Assembly: GCA_002951995.1 (NCBI GenBank)
Contig: CP019797.1
Location: forward strand, 1,286,501-1,350,500
Direction: 5' to 3'
Source of the DNA: Stenotrophomonas acidaminiphila
Lineage (GTDB): Bacteria > Pseudomonadota > Gammaproteobacteria > Xanthomonadales > Xanthomonadaceae
Length of the DNA stretch: 64,000 nucleotides
Positions 37,201 to 45,626 of this stretch are shown piece by piece. Under the pieces are notes generated by a model. That model was given only the letters and a program-made list of their open reading frames with translations. It did not search any database and was not told the origin of the DNA. Position 1 is the first letter of the stretch. Each line of letters begins with the position of its first letter. The position numbers were made by a program, and so were the translations under genes.

Positions 37201-37712
37201 GGGACGTCAGGAGAGCTGGCGGCCTCGTGCTCCAGCGCGGTCAGGTACAGGCGCAGGTCGAACTCCAGCTGGTGGTAATCCGGCTCCATGTGCAGGCACA
37301 GCTGGTAGAAGGCCTTGTTGTGTTCGGCTTCCTTCAGGTGCGCCAGCTCGTGTACCACGATCATGCGCAGGAACGGCCCCGGGGCATCGCGGAACACGCT
37401 GGCGATGCGGATCTCGCGGCTGGCCCTGAGCCGGCCGCCGTGGTTGCGCGACACCGCCGTGTGCAGTCCCAGTGCATGCTTGAGTACCTGCAGCTTGCCG
37501 TCGTACAACACCTTGCCCAGCGGCACCGACTGGCGCAGGTGGCGCTCCTTCAGCGCCTGCACGTAGTCGTAGAGCTGGCGGTCGCTGCGCACCGCGTGCG
37601 GCTCCGGGTAGCGGCGGCGCACGGCCTCGCCCAGGGCTCCTCGCGCCAGCAGCGCGCGGGCGTGCTGCTGCAGGTGTTCGGGGTAGCCGGCGAGGTAGGT
37701 CAGGGGCTGCAT
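37197..37712 (-). CDS. YgjP-like zinc metalloprotease (DUF45)
   Basis: The 171-residue product has the WLM/YgjP zincin motif VVHELAHLKEAEHNKAFYQLC (HELAH with a third His downstream) and LRMIV ahead of it, plus the family N terminus (PLTYLAGYPEHL) and SREIRIASVFRDAP. The YgjP family includes the endopeptidase part of restriction-linked and housekeeping proteins, and the E. coli protein is poorly characterised. The start at 37712 (MQPLTYL) is chosen by similarity to the family N terminus; ATG 37745 would add 11 residues (MIPARPRPRLP). Confidence 0.85.
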   Translation of the reverse strand: MQPLTYLAGYPEHLQQHARALLARGALGEAVRRRYPEPHAVRSDRQLYDYVQALKERHLRQSVPLGKVLYDGKLQVLKHALGLHTAVSRNHGGRLRASREIRIASVFRDAPGPFLRMIVVHELAHLKEAEHNKAFYQLCLHMEPDYHQLEFDLRLYLTALEHEAASSPDVP

Positions 37713-37777
37713 CGGCAGGCGCGGGCGGGGACGGGCCGGTATCATGGCAGCATCGATCCGATCACGTAGTGCGAAAC

Positions 37778-38335
37778 ATGGCAAAGGCGAACCCCCTGCA
37801 GGAGCAACTGCTCAAGGCCGGCCTGGTGAAGAAATCGCAGGTGGCCCAGGTCGCGCGCGAGCAGAACAAGGCGCGGCACGCCAAGGGGGCGCCCGCCGGC
37901 CCCAGCGACAGCCAGCGCGAGGCCGAGCGCGTGCGTGCGGAAAAGGCCGAGCGCGACCGCCTGCTGGCCGCCGAGCGCAACGCCCAGCGCCGCGCCGAGG
38001 AACTGCGCGCGCAGGCGCGGCAGATCATCGCCGACCGCCGGGTACCGCGCCGCGGCGAGCTGGAGTACCGCTTCAGCGATGGCGCCGCGATCCGCACCCT
38101 GCTGGTGGACGAGGCGCTGCGCAAGCAGCTGGCCGCCGGCACCCTGGTGATCGCGCGCCACGGCGAGGGCTTCGAGCTGCTGCCACGGCTGGCCGCCGAG
38201 AAGGTGCGCGAGCGCGACGCCAGCCTGATCGTGCTCGACCACGGCCAGCCCGGCGACGCGCCGGCGTCCAGCGGCAACGCCGAGGACGACGCCTATTACG
38301 CGCAGTTCGTGGTGCCCGACGACCTGGTGTGGTGA
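37778..38335 (+). CDS. DUF2058 (YaiL-like) nucleoprotein
   Basis: The 185-residue product starts MAKANPLQEQLLKAGLVKKSQVAQVAREQNKARH, the DUF2058/YaiL hallmark, then a highly charged coiled coil (about 50-95) and a C-terminal beta-rich domain (RRGELEYRFSDGAAIRTLLVDEALRKQLAAGTLVIARHGEGFELLPR) ending DDAYYAQFVVPDDLVW. The family is widespread in gammaproteobacteria and annotated as nucleoprotein or polynucleotide-associated, without an established function. An upstream start at 37769 (MRN) is less likely. Confidence 0.9.
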   Translation: MAKANPLQEQLLKAGLVKKSQVAQVAREQNKARHAKGAPAGPSDSQREAERVRAEKAERDRLLAAERNAQRRAEELRAQARQIIADRRVPRRGELEYRFSDGAAIRTLLVDEALRKQLAAGTLVIARHGEGFELLPRLAAEKVRERDASLIVLDHGQPGDAPASSGNAEDDAYYAQFVVPDDLVW

Positions 38336-38411
38336 CACCGCGGCGGCGCGTTGGCCCGGGGTACAGGCGTTTGCGCTAGGCTGGCCCCCGGTCACTACGG
38401 AGCAGCCAGCC

Positions 38412-38678
38412 ATGGCCACCGGTTGGGCGGGAGATACCGCCGTTCAGGATCAGATCGACGCCACCGTCGAGGACGCGATCAAGCGCGCCCGCAGCCGCCT
38501 GCCCAGCGGGCCGGGGCTGGAGCGCTGCGAGGAATGCGATGCGCCGATTCCCGAGGCGCGGCGCAGGGCCATTCCCGGCGTGCGCCTGTGCGTGGCCTGC
38601 CAGCAGGCGCTGGATGCGGAGGAGTCGGCCCACAGCGGCTACAACCGCCGCGGCAGCAAGGACAGCCAGCTGCGCTGA
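38412..38678 (+). CDS. DksA/TraR C4-type zinc-finger protein
   Basis: The 88-residue product has a C4 zinc finger (Cys39 and Cys42 in CEEC, Cys60 and Cys63 in CVAC) and the DksA/TraR signature CEECDAPIPEARRRAIPGVRLCVACQ. It is too short for the full DksA coiled coil, resembling YbiI-type short homologues. Such proteins may bind RNA polymerase's secondary channel; the role of this short form is unknown. The stop is two bases from the convergent sotB stop. Confidence 0.88.
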   Translation: MATGWAGDTAVQDQIDATVEDAIKRARSRLPSGPGLERCEECDAPIPEARRRAIPGVRLCVACQQALDAEESAHSGYNRRGSKDSQLR

Positions 38679-38680
38679 GG

Positions 38681-39931
38681 TCAGTGGTCACTGCCGCCGG
38701 CGCTGAAGCCGGTGGCCCAGCGCTGCATCGCGAACAGCCACCACACGCCGCCGGCGACGGCGACCAGCCCGCCGACCAGGCCGATGTGCTGCATGCCCAG
38801 GCGCAGGCCGACCTGGCTGCCGATCAGCGCGCCGGCGCCGATGCCGATGTTGAAGATGCCCGAGAACAGCGCCATCGCCACGTCGGTGGCGTCGGCCGCC
38901 AGCCGCAGCACCTTGGACTGCATCGACAACGCGAAGCAGATCATCGCCACGCCCCACACCGAGGCCAGTGCGTAGAGCATCCATGCGCCGCCGGTGGCCG
39001 GGCGCAGGCCCAGCAGGCACAGCGCCAGGGTGGCGATGGCGGCGAGCAGGAAGCCACGCGGCCAGCGGGTGCCCAGGCGCGCGAACAGCACGCTGCCGAA
39101 GAAGCCCATGCCGCCGAACAGCAGCAGCACCCAGGTGGTCACGTGCGCGTCGAAGCCGCCGACCTGCTGCACGAACGGCTCGATGTAGCTGTAGCCGGTG
39201 AACTGCGCCGCCACCACCACCATCACCAGCAGGTACAGCGCGAGCAGCGCCGGCCGGCGCAGCAGCAGCGGCAGGCTGCGGGCCGAGCCGCTGTTCTGGC
39301 TGGGCAGCGGCGGCAGCAGCCGCGCCAGCACCGTCATCGCCAGCAGGGCGACGCCGCCGATGGCCAGGAAGGTGATGCGCCAGCCCAGCAGTTCGCCGAT
39401 GACCCGGCCCAGCGGGATGCCCAGCACCATCGCCACCGAGGTGCCCGTGGCCAGCAGCCCCAGCGCCTGCGGGCGCTTGTCCGCCGGCGCGATGCGCACC
39501 GCCAGCGAGGCGGTGATCGCCCAGAACACCGCGTGTGCCAGGGCAATGCCGATGCGGCTGAGCATCAACACGCCGAAACTCCAGGCCAGTGCCGACAGCA
39601 GGTGACTGGCCACGAACAGCGCGAACACGCCCAGCAGCAGGCGACGGCGGTCGACATCGCGGGTGAGCAGCATGCCGGGCAGCGACGCCAGCGCGACCAC
39701 CCAGGCGTAGGCGGTGAGCATCAGCCCGACATGCTCGATGGGCATGCCGAAACTGCCGCCGATGTCGCTCAGCAGCCCGACCGGAACGAATTCGCTGGTG
39801 TTGAACACGAAGGCTGCCATCGCCAGCGCGACCACGCCCAGCCAGCGCTGGCGGTCGCTGCGGACGACGGCAACGGGCGAGGCGGTGTCCGCCGCGGGAG
39901 CGGAGCACGGGGAGAGGGGAGAGCGGGACAT
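38681..39931 (-). CDS. sotB: SotB-type sugar efflux MFS transporter
   Basis: The 416-residue protein has 12 membrane segments and the SotB/YdeA pattern ([80 protein letters not shown]). Family members export arabinose, IPTG and other sugars. The N-terminal 28 residues are polar and poorly conserved. Substrate is not certain. Confidence 0.87.
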   Translation of the reverse strand: MSRSPLSPCSAPAADTASPVAVVRSDRQRWLGVVALAMAAFVFNTSEFVPVGLLSDIGGSFGMPIEHVGLMLTAYAWVVALASLPGMLLTRDVDRRRLLLGVFALFVASHLLSALAWSFGVLMLSRIGIALAHAVFWAITASLAVRIAPADKRPQALGLLATGTSVAMVLGIPLGRVIGELLGWRITFLAIGGVALLAMTVLARLLPPLPSQNSGSARSLPLLLRRPALLALYLLVMVVVAAQFTGYSYIEPFVQQVGGFDAHVTTWVLLLFGGMGFFGSVLFARLGTRWPRGFLLAAIATLALCLLGLRPATGGAWMLYALASVWGVAMICFALSMQSKVLRLAADATDVAMALFSGIFNIGIGAGALIGSQVGLRLGMQHIGLVGGLVAVAGGVWWLFAMQRWATGFSAGGSDH

Positions 39932-40072
39932 TGCGGAAAGGGAGCCGGTGGGGGGCGGCTCTGCTGCGGTGCTGCGGGCGGAATTTTCGCACGCAGCGGC
40001 CGTACGCGAACGGAACGCTGTGGTACGTGATGGGCGCAGGCAGCCGGGGATGCCGTTGCCTGCGGCCGAGAC

Positions 40073-40654
40073 TCAGCCGTCGCCCTGGATCGCCTGGGCC
40101 TGCGTGGCGGCGGCCGTCCAGCGGCGCAGTCCGCGCTGGAAGAACAGGCTGTTGGGTATCTGCATCAGCGTGCCCTCGGCCGGGCCGCCGATCTCCTGCA
40201 GCGTGGTGTAGATCAGGTTGATGTCGATCACCTGGCCCTTCAGCCCGGGCTTCTCGCCGTTCTCCAGCAGTTCGATGCGGTCGCCGAGGCGGAACGGCCG
40301 GGTGGTGAAGATCAGCAGCGCGCAGAAGATGTTGGACAGCACGCTCCAGGCGGCGAAGAACGCCACCGCGCCGACCGCGGCGAAACCGGTGAACGCGGTC
40401 CACAAAATGGTCGGCGATACCCCGAGCTGGTCGAGGATGGCCACCAGCGCGGCGCTGCCGATCACGAAGTTGGACAGCCGCCGGGCGGCGGTTTCCACCT
40501 GCGGCGGCAGCGTGTAGTGCATGCCCAGGCGCGCCAGCAGGCGCCGGGTGAGCAGGCGCAGCAGCCACGCCACCAGCAGGATCAGGATGACCACCAGCGC
40601 GGTGTCGAGCAGGCTGATCCATCCATGCATCCATTCGGGCAGGTAGTTCTTCAT
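40073..40654 (-). CDS. small-conductance mechanosensitive channel (MscS family)
   Basis: The 193-residue product is a minimal MscS: an N-terminal hydrophobic segment (LLDTALVVILILLVAWLL), a second one, a pore helix with Gly/Ala packing (LWTAFTGFAAVGAVAFFAAWSVLSNIFCALLIFTTRPFRLGDRIEL) and only part of the beta domain (GQVIDINLIYTTLQE), ending PNSLFFQRGLRRW plus a tail. The usual C-terminal vestibule domain is missing, as in a group of short MscS proteins of Xanthomonadaceae. The start at 40654 has AAGGAGA eight bases ahead. Confidence 0.88.
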   Translation of the reverse strand: MKNYLPEWMHGWISLLDTALVVILILLVAWLLRLLTRRLLARLGMHYTLPPQVETAARRLSNFVIGSAALVAILDQLGVSPTILWTAFTGFAAVGAVAFFAAWSVLSNIFCALLIFTTRPFRLGDRIELLENGEKPGLKGQVIDINLIYTTLQEIGGPAEGTLMQIPNSLFFQRGLRRWTAAATQAQAIQGDG

Positions 40655-41021
40655 CGGGTTGTCTCCTTGCGGCGCCGCGCCCGCTCGCGGGCAGCTGCGT
40701 TGCAACGTTCGGGTAAGCGGTGCGTGGCCATGCCGCCGGTACTGCCGCGCCACGGCCTGGGTACGGGCCCGCGCGGGGCCGCCGTGCGTACCGCGCACGC
40801 CGGGTGCCAGCGGCCGCGGTGGGCTTGCCGACGGGGCGCGGCGCCGGTGTCGGTGCGGGCAGCGGTGGACAGGGACATGGTTGGCAGGCGGGGGGCGAGG
40901 CGGGATTGTCGGCCAGCCGGCGCGGCCTTGTCAGCCCATATCGGCGTGGCCGCTGTGCCGCCCCGGCAAAAAGATCGCAGGCGGCTTTAAACCTTTCTGC
41001 TGGCCGCCGCATCCAACGGAT
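40655..41021. other. 367-base divergent intergenic region
   Basis: This gap separates the divergent mscS and ECF sigma genes and must hold both promoters. Close to the sigma start lies GGCTTTAAACCTTTCTGC (40983-41000), markedly more AT-rich than its surroundings and about 20 bases upstream of the sigma gene. It may be an ECF-type autoregulated -35 region (AACCTTT). I see no gene or repeat in the rest. Confidence 0.35.
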
Positions 41022-41600
41022 ATGCTCGACGCCACCGTGACCGCCACCTCTCCTTTCCCGCAGGCCGCCGACGATGCCGCGCTGGCGCGTGCCGCCGCCG
41101 GTGGCGACCGCCACGCCTACGAGCGCATCTACCGCCGCCACGCCCCGCGCCTGTATGCGCTGCTGTGGCGGCTGTGCGGCGGCAACGCGGCGCGCGCCGA
41201 TGACGCGCTGCAGGAGACCTTCATCCAGGCCTGGCGCACATTGCCGCAGTTCCGTTTCGAGAGCGCGCTGGGTACCTGGCTGCACCGCATGGCGGTGAAC
41301 ACGGCGCTGATGGAACTGCGCGCCAGCGCCGCGTTCGAGGCGCTGGATATCGGCGAGGAGGGCATGGACCTGCTGGCGCGGATGCCGGCGTCCAGTCGTT
41401 GCCAGGCCACCGGGCTGGACCTGGAGCGCGCGCTGGAAACGCTGCCGCCCCGCGCCCGTGCGGTGCTTGTACTGCACGACATCGAGGGCTGGAAGCACCA
41501 CGAAATCGCCGAGGAACTGCAGATGGCCGTCGGCAGTTCCAAGGCACAGCTGCATCGTGCGCGCGGGTTGTTGCGCGCGCGCCTGGGAGAAACACCATGA
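41022..41600 (+). CDS. ECF RNA polymerase sigma factor
   Basis: The 192-residue product has sigma region 2 (YERIYRRHAPRLYALLWRLCGG, DALQETFIQAWRTLPQFRFESALGTWLHRMAVNTALMELR) and region 4 (LERALETLPPRARAVLVLHDIEGWKHHEIAEELQMAVGSSKAQLHRARGLLRARL). It is cotranscribed with a membrane protein (41597, four-base overlap) that has the topology of an anti-sigma factor, and with a DUF4097 protein. The stimulus and regulon are unknown. Confidence 0.93.
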   Translation: MLDATVTATSPFPQAADDAALARAAAGGDRHAYERIYRRHAPRLYALLWRLCGGNAARADDALQETFIQAWRTLPQFRFESALGTWLHRMAVNTALMELRASAAFEALDIGEEGMDLLARMPASSRCQATGLDLERALETLPPRARAVLVLHDIEGWKHHEIAEELQMAVGSSKAQLHRARGLLRARLGETP

Positions 41601-42162
41601 ACGAACACGATTCCGACCACGACCACGATGACCTGGCCGCGCGCCTGCGCCGACTTCCCAGCGAGCGCGTGCCGCCGGCCGCGGCCTGGCAGCACATCGC
41701 CGCACGGCTGCACGAGGCGCCACGCGAGCGGCCCGCCGCGGTGACCCGCGCTCACGCCCGCGCCCGCGCCGTCGGCGCTGGACCTCCGCCGCCGCGGCCG
41801 CCGCGGTGGCGGCGCTGGCATTGCTGGGCACCGGCCGCTGGTGGGCCGGGTCCCCGCCGCAGGCCACCCAGGCCACCCAGGCCACCCAGGCGACACGGAT
41901 GACGCAGGCATCGTCGCTGGCGGCGCAGGCCGACGCGCTGGCCGCGACCTATCGCCAGGCACTGGCGGCGATCCCGCAGGACAGCGTGCCGGCCGAACTC
42001 GCGCCGGCGCTGCACGAGCTCGATGCCAGCGCCGGCAGCATCCGCTCGGCGATCGCGCAGAGCCCCGATGCCGGGTTCCTGCTCGGCCAGCTGCGGCGCA
42101 CCTACGCGCTGCGGCTTGAACTTACCCGGCAGGGCCTGGATGGCGCCGGTCTTTCCACCTGA
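41597..42162 (+). CDS. anti-sigma-like single-pass membrane protein (frameshifted)
   Basis: With one base restored at 41757-41765 the product is about 188 residues: an acidic His-rich N terminus (MNEHDSDHDHDDLAARLRRLPSERVPPAAAW), a short basic stretch, one membrane segment (SAAAAAAVAALALLGTG), then a periplasmic helix-rich part with ATQATQATQAT repeats and a coiled coil (SLAAQADALAATYRQALAAI). This is the topology of anti-sigma factors, and the gene overlaps the ECF sigma gene by four bases. The N-terminal part is read in one frame and everything from the membrane segment on in the next; adding one C to a CCC run joins them. No zinc-binding ZAS motif is obvious, so it is an atypical anti-sigma. 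Confidence 0.78.
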
Positions 42163-42174
42163 AGGAGAATCCCC

Positions 42175-43068
42175 GTGAATGTTTCCCTGCGACACCTGCT
42201 GGCCGCCGTCGTGCTGCTGGCCCCCCTGGCACCGGCGCTGGCGCAGACGCCGGTCAACGAACATCACCCACTGTCCAGCGGCGGGCGGGTGGAGATCAGC
42301 AACATCGCCGGCTCGGTGAACGTGCGCGGCTGGGACCGCAACGAGGTGCAGCTGACCGGCAGCCTGGGCGAAGGCCAGCGCCTGGAGGTCCAGAACAGCG
42401 CCAACCGCGTGCAGCTGAAGGTGGTCTACCCGCGCAACAGCCGCAACAGCCGGGGCGCGGTGCTGGAACTGCGGGTGCCGCGCGGCAGCGAACTGCAGGC
42501 CGGTACCGTCAGCGCCACGCTGGACGTGGCCGACGTCGATCTGCGCAGGTTGCAGGCCAACACCGTCAGCGGCGGCATCACCGTGCGCGGGCAGGCCGTG
42601 CAGGCCACGCTCAATACCGTCAGCGGCGCGATCCGCTCGCAGCTGCGTACCCCGCGGCTGGAGCTGCGCACGGTCAGCGGCGCGATCAACGCCAGCGGTG
42701 GCAGCGGCGGCGAGGTGGCGGCCAATTCGGTGTCCGGGCCGGTCGACCTGGACCTGTCGGCGGTGCAGCGGCTCGACGCCGAAACCGTGTCCGGCGGGCT
42801 CGGCGTGCGCAGCGCCGGGTTGCAGCCGGGCGGGCGCATCAGCCTGCAGACGGTGAGCGCGCCGATCGCGCTGGCGCTGCCGGCGCGCACCTCCGCGCAA
42901 CTGAAGGTCAGCAGCTTCAGCGGCGCCATCCGCTCGGACGTGGGCCAGGTCGAACGCCCGCGCTACGGTCCGGGGAGCAGCCTGGACGCGCGCCTCGGCG
43001 GCGGCGACGGCGACATCTCCATCACCTCGCATTCGGGCAATGTGCGGGTGGACCTCGGCGCGCGCTGA
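42175..43068 (+). CDS. exported DUF4097 beta-helix protein
   Basis: The 297-residue product (GTG start at 42175, GGAGAA upstream) has a Sec signal peptide (cleavage at ALAQ) and a DUF4097/DUF4098 body of repeated strands with the recurrent motif TVSGxI (NTVSGGITV, NTVSGAIRS, RTVSGAINA, SVSGPVDLD, ETVSGGLGV, TVSAPIALA), predicting a right-handed beta-helix. It begins HPLSSGGRVEISNIAGSVNVRGWDRNEVQ, a typical family N terminus. It is in the sigma/anti-sigma operon, so it may be the envelope effector or sensor partner; its function is unknown. Confidence 0.87.
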   Translation: MNVSLRHLLAAVVLLAPLAPALAQTPVNEHHPLSSGGRVEISNIAGSVNVRGWDRNEVQLTGSLGEGQRLEVQNSANRVQLKVVYPRNSRNSRGAVLELRVPRGSELQAGTVSATLDVADVDLRRLQANTVSGGITVRGQAVQATLNTVSGAIRSQLRTPRLELRTVSGAINASGGSGGEVAANSVSGPVDLDLSAVQRLDAETVSGGLGVRSAGLQPGGRISLQTVSAPIALALPARTSAQLKVSSFSGAIRSDVGQVERPRYGPGSSLDARLGGGDGDISITSHSGNVRVDLGAR

Positions 43069-43081
43069 GCATCCCCGCCAG

Positions 43082-43108
43082 GCCCGCCCCGGCGAACCCG
43101 GGGCGGGC
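43082..43108 (+). terminator. GC hairpin after the ECF operon
   Basis: An 11-base perfect stem (GCCCGCCCCGG at 43082-43092 with 43098-43108) and five-base loop lies 14 bases past the DUF4097 stop and just ahead of the phnA-type promoter. No T-run follows. Confidence 0.5.
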
Positions 43109-43111
43109 GGC

Positions 43112-43117
43112 TACAAT
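43112..43117 (+). promoter_or_regulatory. -10-like TACAAT before yjdM
   Basis: TACAAT (5/6 match to TATAAT) lies 34 bases ahead of the start at 43151, directly after the hairpin. No convincing -35 is seen. Confidence 0.4.
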
Positions 43118-43150
43118 AGCGGGCCTGCAACGTCATCGTCTGGAGTCGCC

Positions 43151-43483
43151 ATGCCCGTTTCTTCCTGCCCGCAGTGTTCGTCGCAGAACGTCTATCCCGA
43201 CGGCGCGCTGTGGATCTGCGCCGATTGCGGCCACGAATGGACCCCGGGCGAGGCGGGCGAAGCGGCGCTGGTGGTGCGCGACAGCAACGGCAACGTACTG
43301 GTCGCCGGCGACACCGTCACCGTCATCAAGGACCTGAAGGTCAAGGGTTCGTCGATCCCGCTCAAGCAGGGCACGGTGATCCGCAACATCCGCCTGGTCG
43401 AGGACGACGCCGAGCACATCGAAGGCAACTCGGACAAGATCAAGGGCCTGGTGCTCAAGACCTGCTTCCTGCGCAAGGCCTGA
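43151..43483 (+). CDS. yjdM: YjdM/PhnA zinc-ribbon protein
   Basis: The 110-residue product has an N-terminal zinc ribbon (Cys6, Cys9, Cys23, Cys26 in CPQC...CADC) and the YjdM/PhnA C-terminal beta barrel (VVRDSNGNVLVAGDTVTVIKDLKVKGSSIPLKQGTVIRNIRLVED, KGLVLKTCFLRK). Despite the name PhnA it is not phosphonoacetate hydrolase; the function of YjdM is unknown, though it was linked to growth and phosphonate loci in E. coli. Confidence 0.93.
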   Translation: MPVSSCPQCSSQNVYPDGALWICADCGHEWTPGEAGEAALVVRDSNGNVLVAGDTVTVIKDLKVKGSSIPLKQGTVIRNIRLVEDDAEHIEGNSDKIKGLVLKTCFLRKA

Positions 43484-43510
43484 GCCTGCGCGTGGCGGCC
43501 GCCGGGCGCG

Positions 43511-44633
43511 TCAATGCCCGGCGTGCCGGGCGGTGAGCCGGCGCAGCGCCTCCAGTTTGGCCTGGTAAATCGCACGCAGGTGGTCGGAGCTGCCCAGCTC
43601 GCGGGCCCGCTCCAGTTCGCGCACCGCGCGGCGGTCGTCGCCGCTGAGCGAGTAGGCGCGCGCCAGCCCGAAGTGGAACTGGTGCGCGCTGCCATATACA
43701 GTCGCACCGCATGCCGGTAGTAGTGGATGGCGGCGGCGTAATCGGCACGGCGTTCGGCTTCCACGCCCTGGATGAACTGGTAGAACGGGTCGCGCTCGTG
43801 TTCGCGCCGCAGCCGCGCGTCCAGCCGCGCGGCACGCGCGTTGTCGCCGATCCGCAGGTACAGCGCGCTGGCGTTGGCGAGCGTGGAGGGCAGGTCGGGG
43901 TCGATGGCCAGGGCCCGGTCGAACGCGGCCGCCGCGGCGGCGGTGTCGCCCGCGCGGGTTTCCAGCACGCCCAGGTTGTTCCATGCCGGCGCGAAGCGCG
44001 CCTCCTGCTGCAGCGCCACCCGGAAATGCTCGCGGGCCGCCGCGACCTGCCCCTCGGCCAGCAGCTCGGCACCGCGGTTGTTGTAGAAATGGGCCAGTGC
44101 GCGCTGGTCGGAAACCGGGCGCGGGCCACGACGGTCGTACAGCACGTCCTGGTCCAGGTCCAGGGTGCCGCGGCGACCGTTCACGCGCAGCCCGACGTTG
44201 ACGTGCCCGGCGTTGTAGACCACGCCCTGCTCCTGGTACCAGGTGACGACCCGTCCGACCTCCTGGACGTCGGCCTCGATACCCGCTTCGCGCGCCAGGG
44301 CCATGAACAGCAGGGTGAAGGAAAGGCAATTGGCGCGGCGCTGGCGCCAGGCCTCGGCGACAGTCAGGGTCGCGGCGGTGTCGTACCGCAGCGCTGCATC
44401 CGGGGCCTCCGCCGCGGCCGGCGCGCGGGGCTGGAAGACCAGCTCCATCAGCCGCTGCAGGCGCTGTTCCGGCGAGCGGCTGGGCGCGATGACTTCCTCG
44501 CGCACCCGTTGTTCCAGCGCGGGGGAATGGCCATGATCTGTTCGGGCGTCGGTGGCGCCAGCCGCGCGTCCGCCGCGTCCGGCGGGGCGACGCTGATGGC
44601 GGCGAGCAGGGCGAAAGCACTCCAGGCGATCAT
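43511..44633 (-). CDS. transglutaminase-like/TPR exported protein (two frameshifts)
   Basis: With two bases restored the product is about 374 residues. A signal peptide (MIAWSAFALLAAISVAPP) leads to a transglutaminase-like domain with Cys in RRANCLSFTLLFMALAREAG, His in GHVNVGL and a following Asp (TLDLDQDV). Four or so TPR units follow (FYNNRGAELLAEGQVAAAREHFRVAL, PAWNNLGVLETRAGDTAAAAAAFDRAL, STLANASALYLRIGDNARAARLDARL, HQFHFGLARAYSLSGDDRRAVRELERA). The frame breaks at the G run 44521-44525 (after MAIP) and again near 43692 (after VRLYM); each is healed by one added G/C. Such proteins are common in Xanthomonadaceae, where the transglutaminase fold may act as a protease or binding domain; the role is unknown. 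Confidence 0.83.
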
Positions 44634-44918
44634 GGCGACCCGGTGGGTTGCGGCGGCGGCACCAGTGTAAGCCCGTCGCCGCCGCCTGGCGCGGCATCCA
44701 CAGAAGGTGTGGACCGGGGCTTGGCAAAGATGTGGATAACTCGCGGCAGCCCTTGTGCCGCCGGCGTTGCACGCGGCTGGTCATATTTTCGCCATGCGCG
44801 TTATGGGCAGCGGCGGCGCACGGCCCGGCACCGCGCCGGGTCTGCTAGTATCCGCGCCCCAGACCAGGCCGGCCGCCGTACCCCGGCGCGCTCCGCCGGC
44901 CGGCGTTTCCATTCGACC

Positions 44919-45506
44919 ATGACGAAGTTCATTCCCTCCGCCGAGGCGCAACTGTCGCTGGGTCTCGGCAGCGACATCCCCACCGAGCGCCTGTTCTTCG
45001 CGGTGATGCCGGACCCGGCCACCGCCTGGCGCATCGCCGAACTGGCCGAGGGACTGCGTGCCGAACACGGCCTGGACGGACGGCCGCTGGCGCGCGAGCG
45101 CCTGCATGTCACCTTGCATCACCTGGGCGATTACGCCGGCCTGCCGCCGAGCCTGCTGGCCAAGGTGCAGCAGGCCGCGGCGCGGGTACGGATGCCGGAA
45201 TTCGAGGTGTGCTTCGATGAAGTCGGCAGCTTTGCCGGTGGCCGCCAGCATCCGTTCGTGCTGCGCAGCGCGCATGGCGCCGACCTGCTGCAGGGCCTGC
45301 ACCAGGAGCTGGCGCGCTGCCTGCAGGCCATCGGCAGCCGCCCCGATCCGGGGTTCACGCCGCACCTGACCCTGCTCTACGACAAGCGGCGCCTGCCGGT
45401 GCAGCCGGTGCAGCCGATGCGCTGGCTGGTGCGCGAGTTCGTGCTGATCCGCAGCTTCCTGGGACAGACCCGCTACCAGCTGGAAGGGCGCTGGACGCTG
45501 GGCTGA
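44919..45506 (+). CDS. thpR: RNA 2',3'-cyclic phosphodiesterase ThpR
   Basis: The 195-residue product has the two HxTx motifs of the 2H phosphoesterases (HVTL at 63-66 and HLTL at 149-152) and the ThpR/LigT pattern RLFFAVMPDPATAWRIAELAEGL and RPDPGFTPHLTLLYDKRRLP. The family opens 2',3'-cyclic phosphates and can reversibly join 2'-5' tRNA halves. Start ATG 44919 (MTKFIPSAEAQLSLGLG) gives a 20-residue N-terminal extension before the conserved strand. Confidence 0.9.
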   Translation: MTKFIPSAEAQLSLGLGSDIPTERLFFAVMPDPATAWRIAELAEGLRAEHGLDGRPLARERLHVTLHHLGDYAGLPPSLLAKVQQAAARVRMPEFEVCFDEVGSFAGGRQHPFVLRSAHGADLLQGLHQELARCLQAIGSRPDPGFTPHLTLLYDKRRLPVQPVQPMRWLVREFVLIRSFLGQTRYQLEGRWTLG

Positions 45507-45615
45507 GGGCCGTCGCCGGGCGCCGCCGCCGCGCGGTGCCGGCCAGCAGGGCGCGGGCAGGGCACGCGTTGGCGTGAGGTCCGCACCCGGCGTCGCCGCC
45601 GCCCCGGCCGTTGCC

Positions 45616-45621
45616 TAGAAT
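45616..45621 (+). promoter_or_regulatory. -10-like TAGAAT very close to a start codon
   Basis: TAGAAT ends only five bases ahead of the ATG at 45627, so transcription from it would begin at or next to the A of the start codon and give a leaderless or nearly leaderless mRNA. No clear -35 is present. Confidence 0.35.
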
Positions 45622-45626
45622 GGCGC

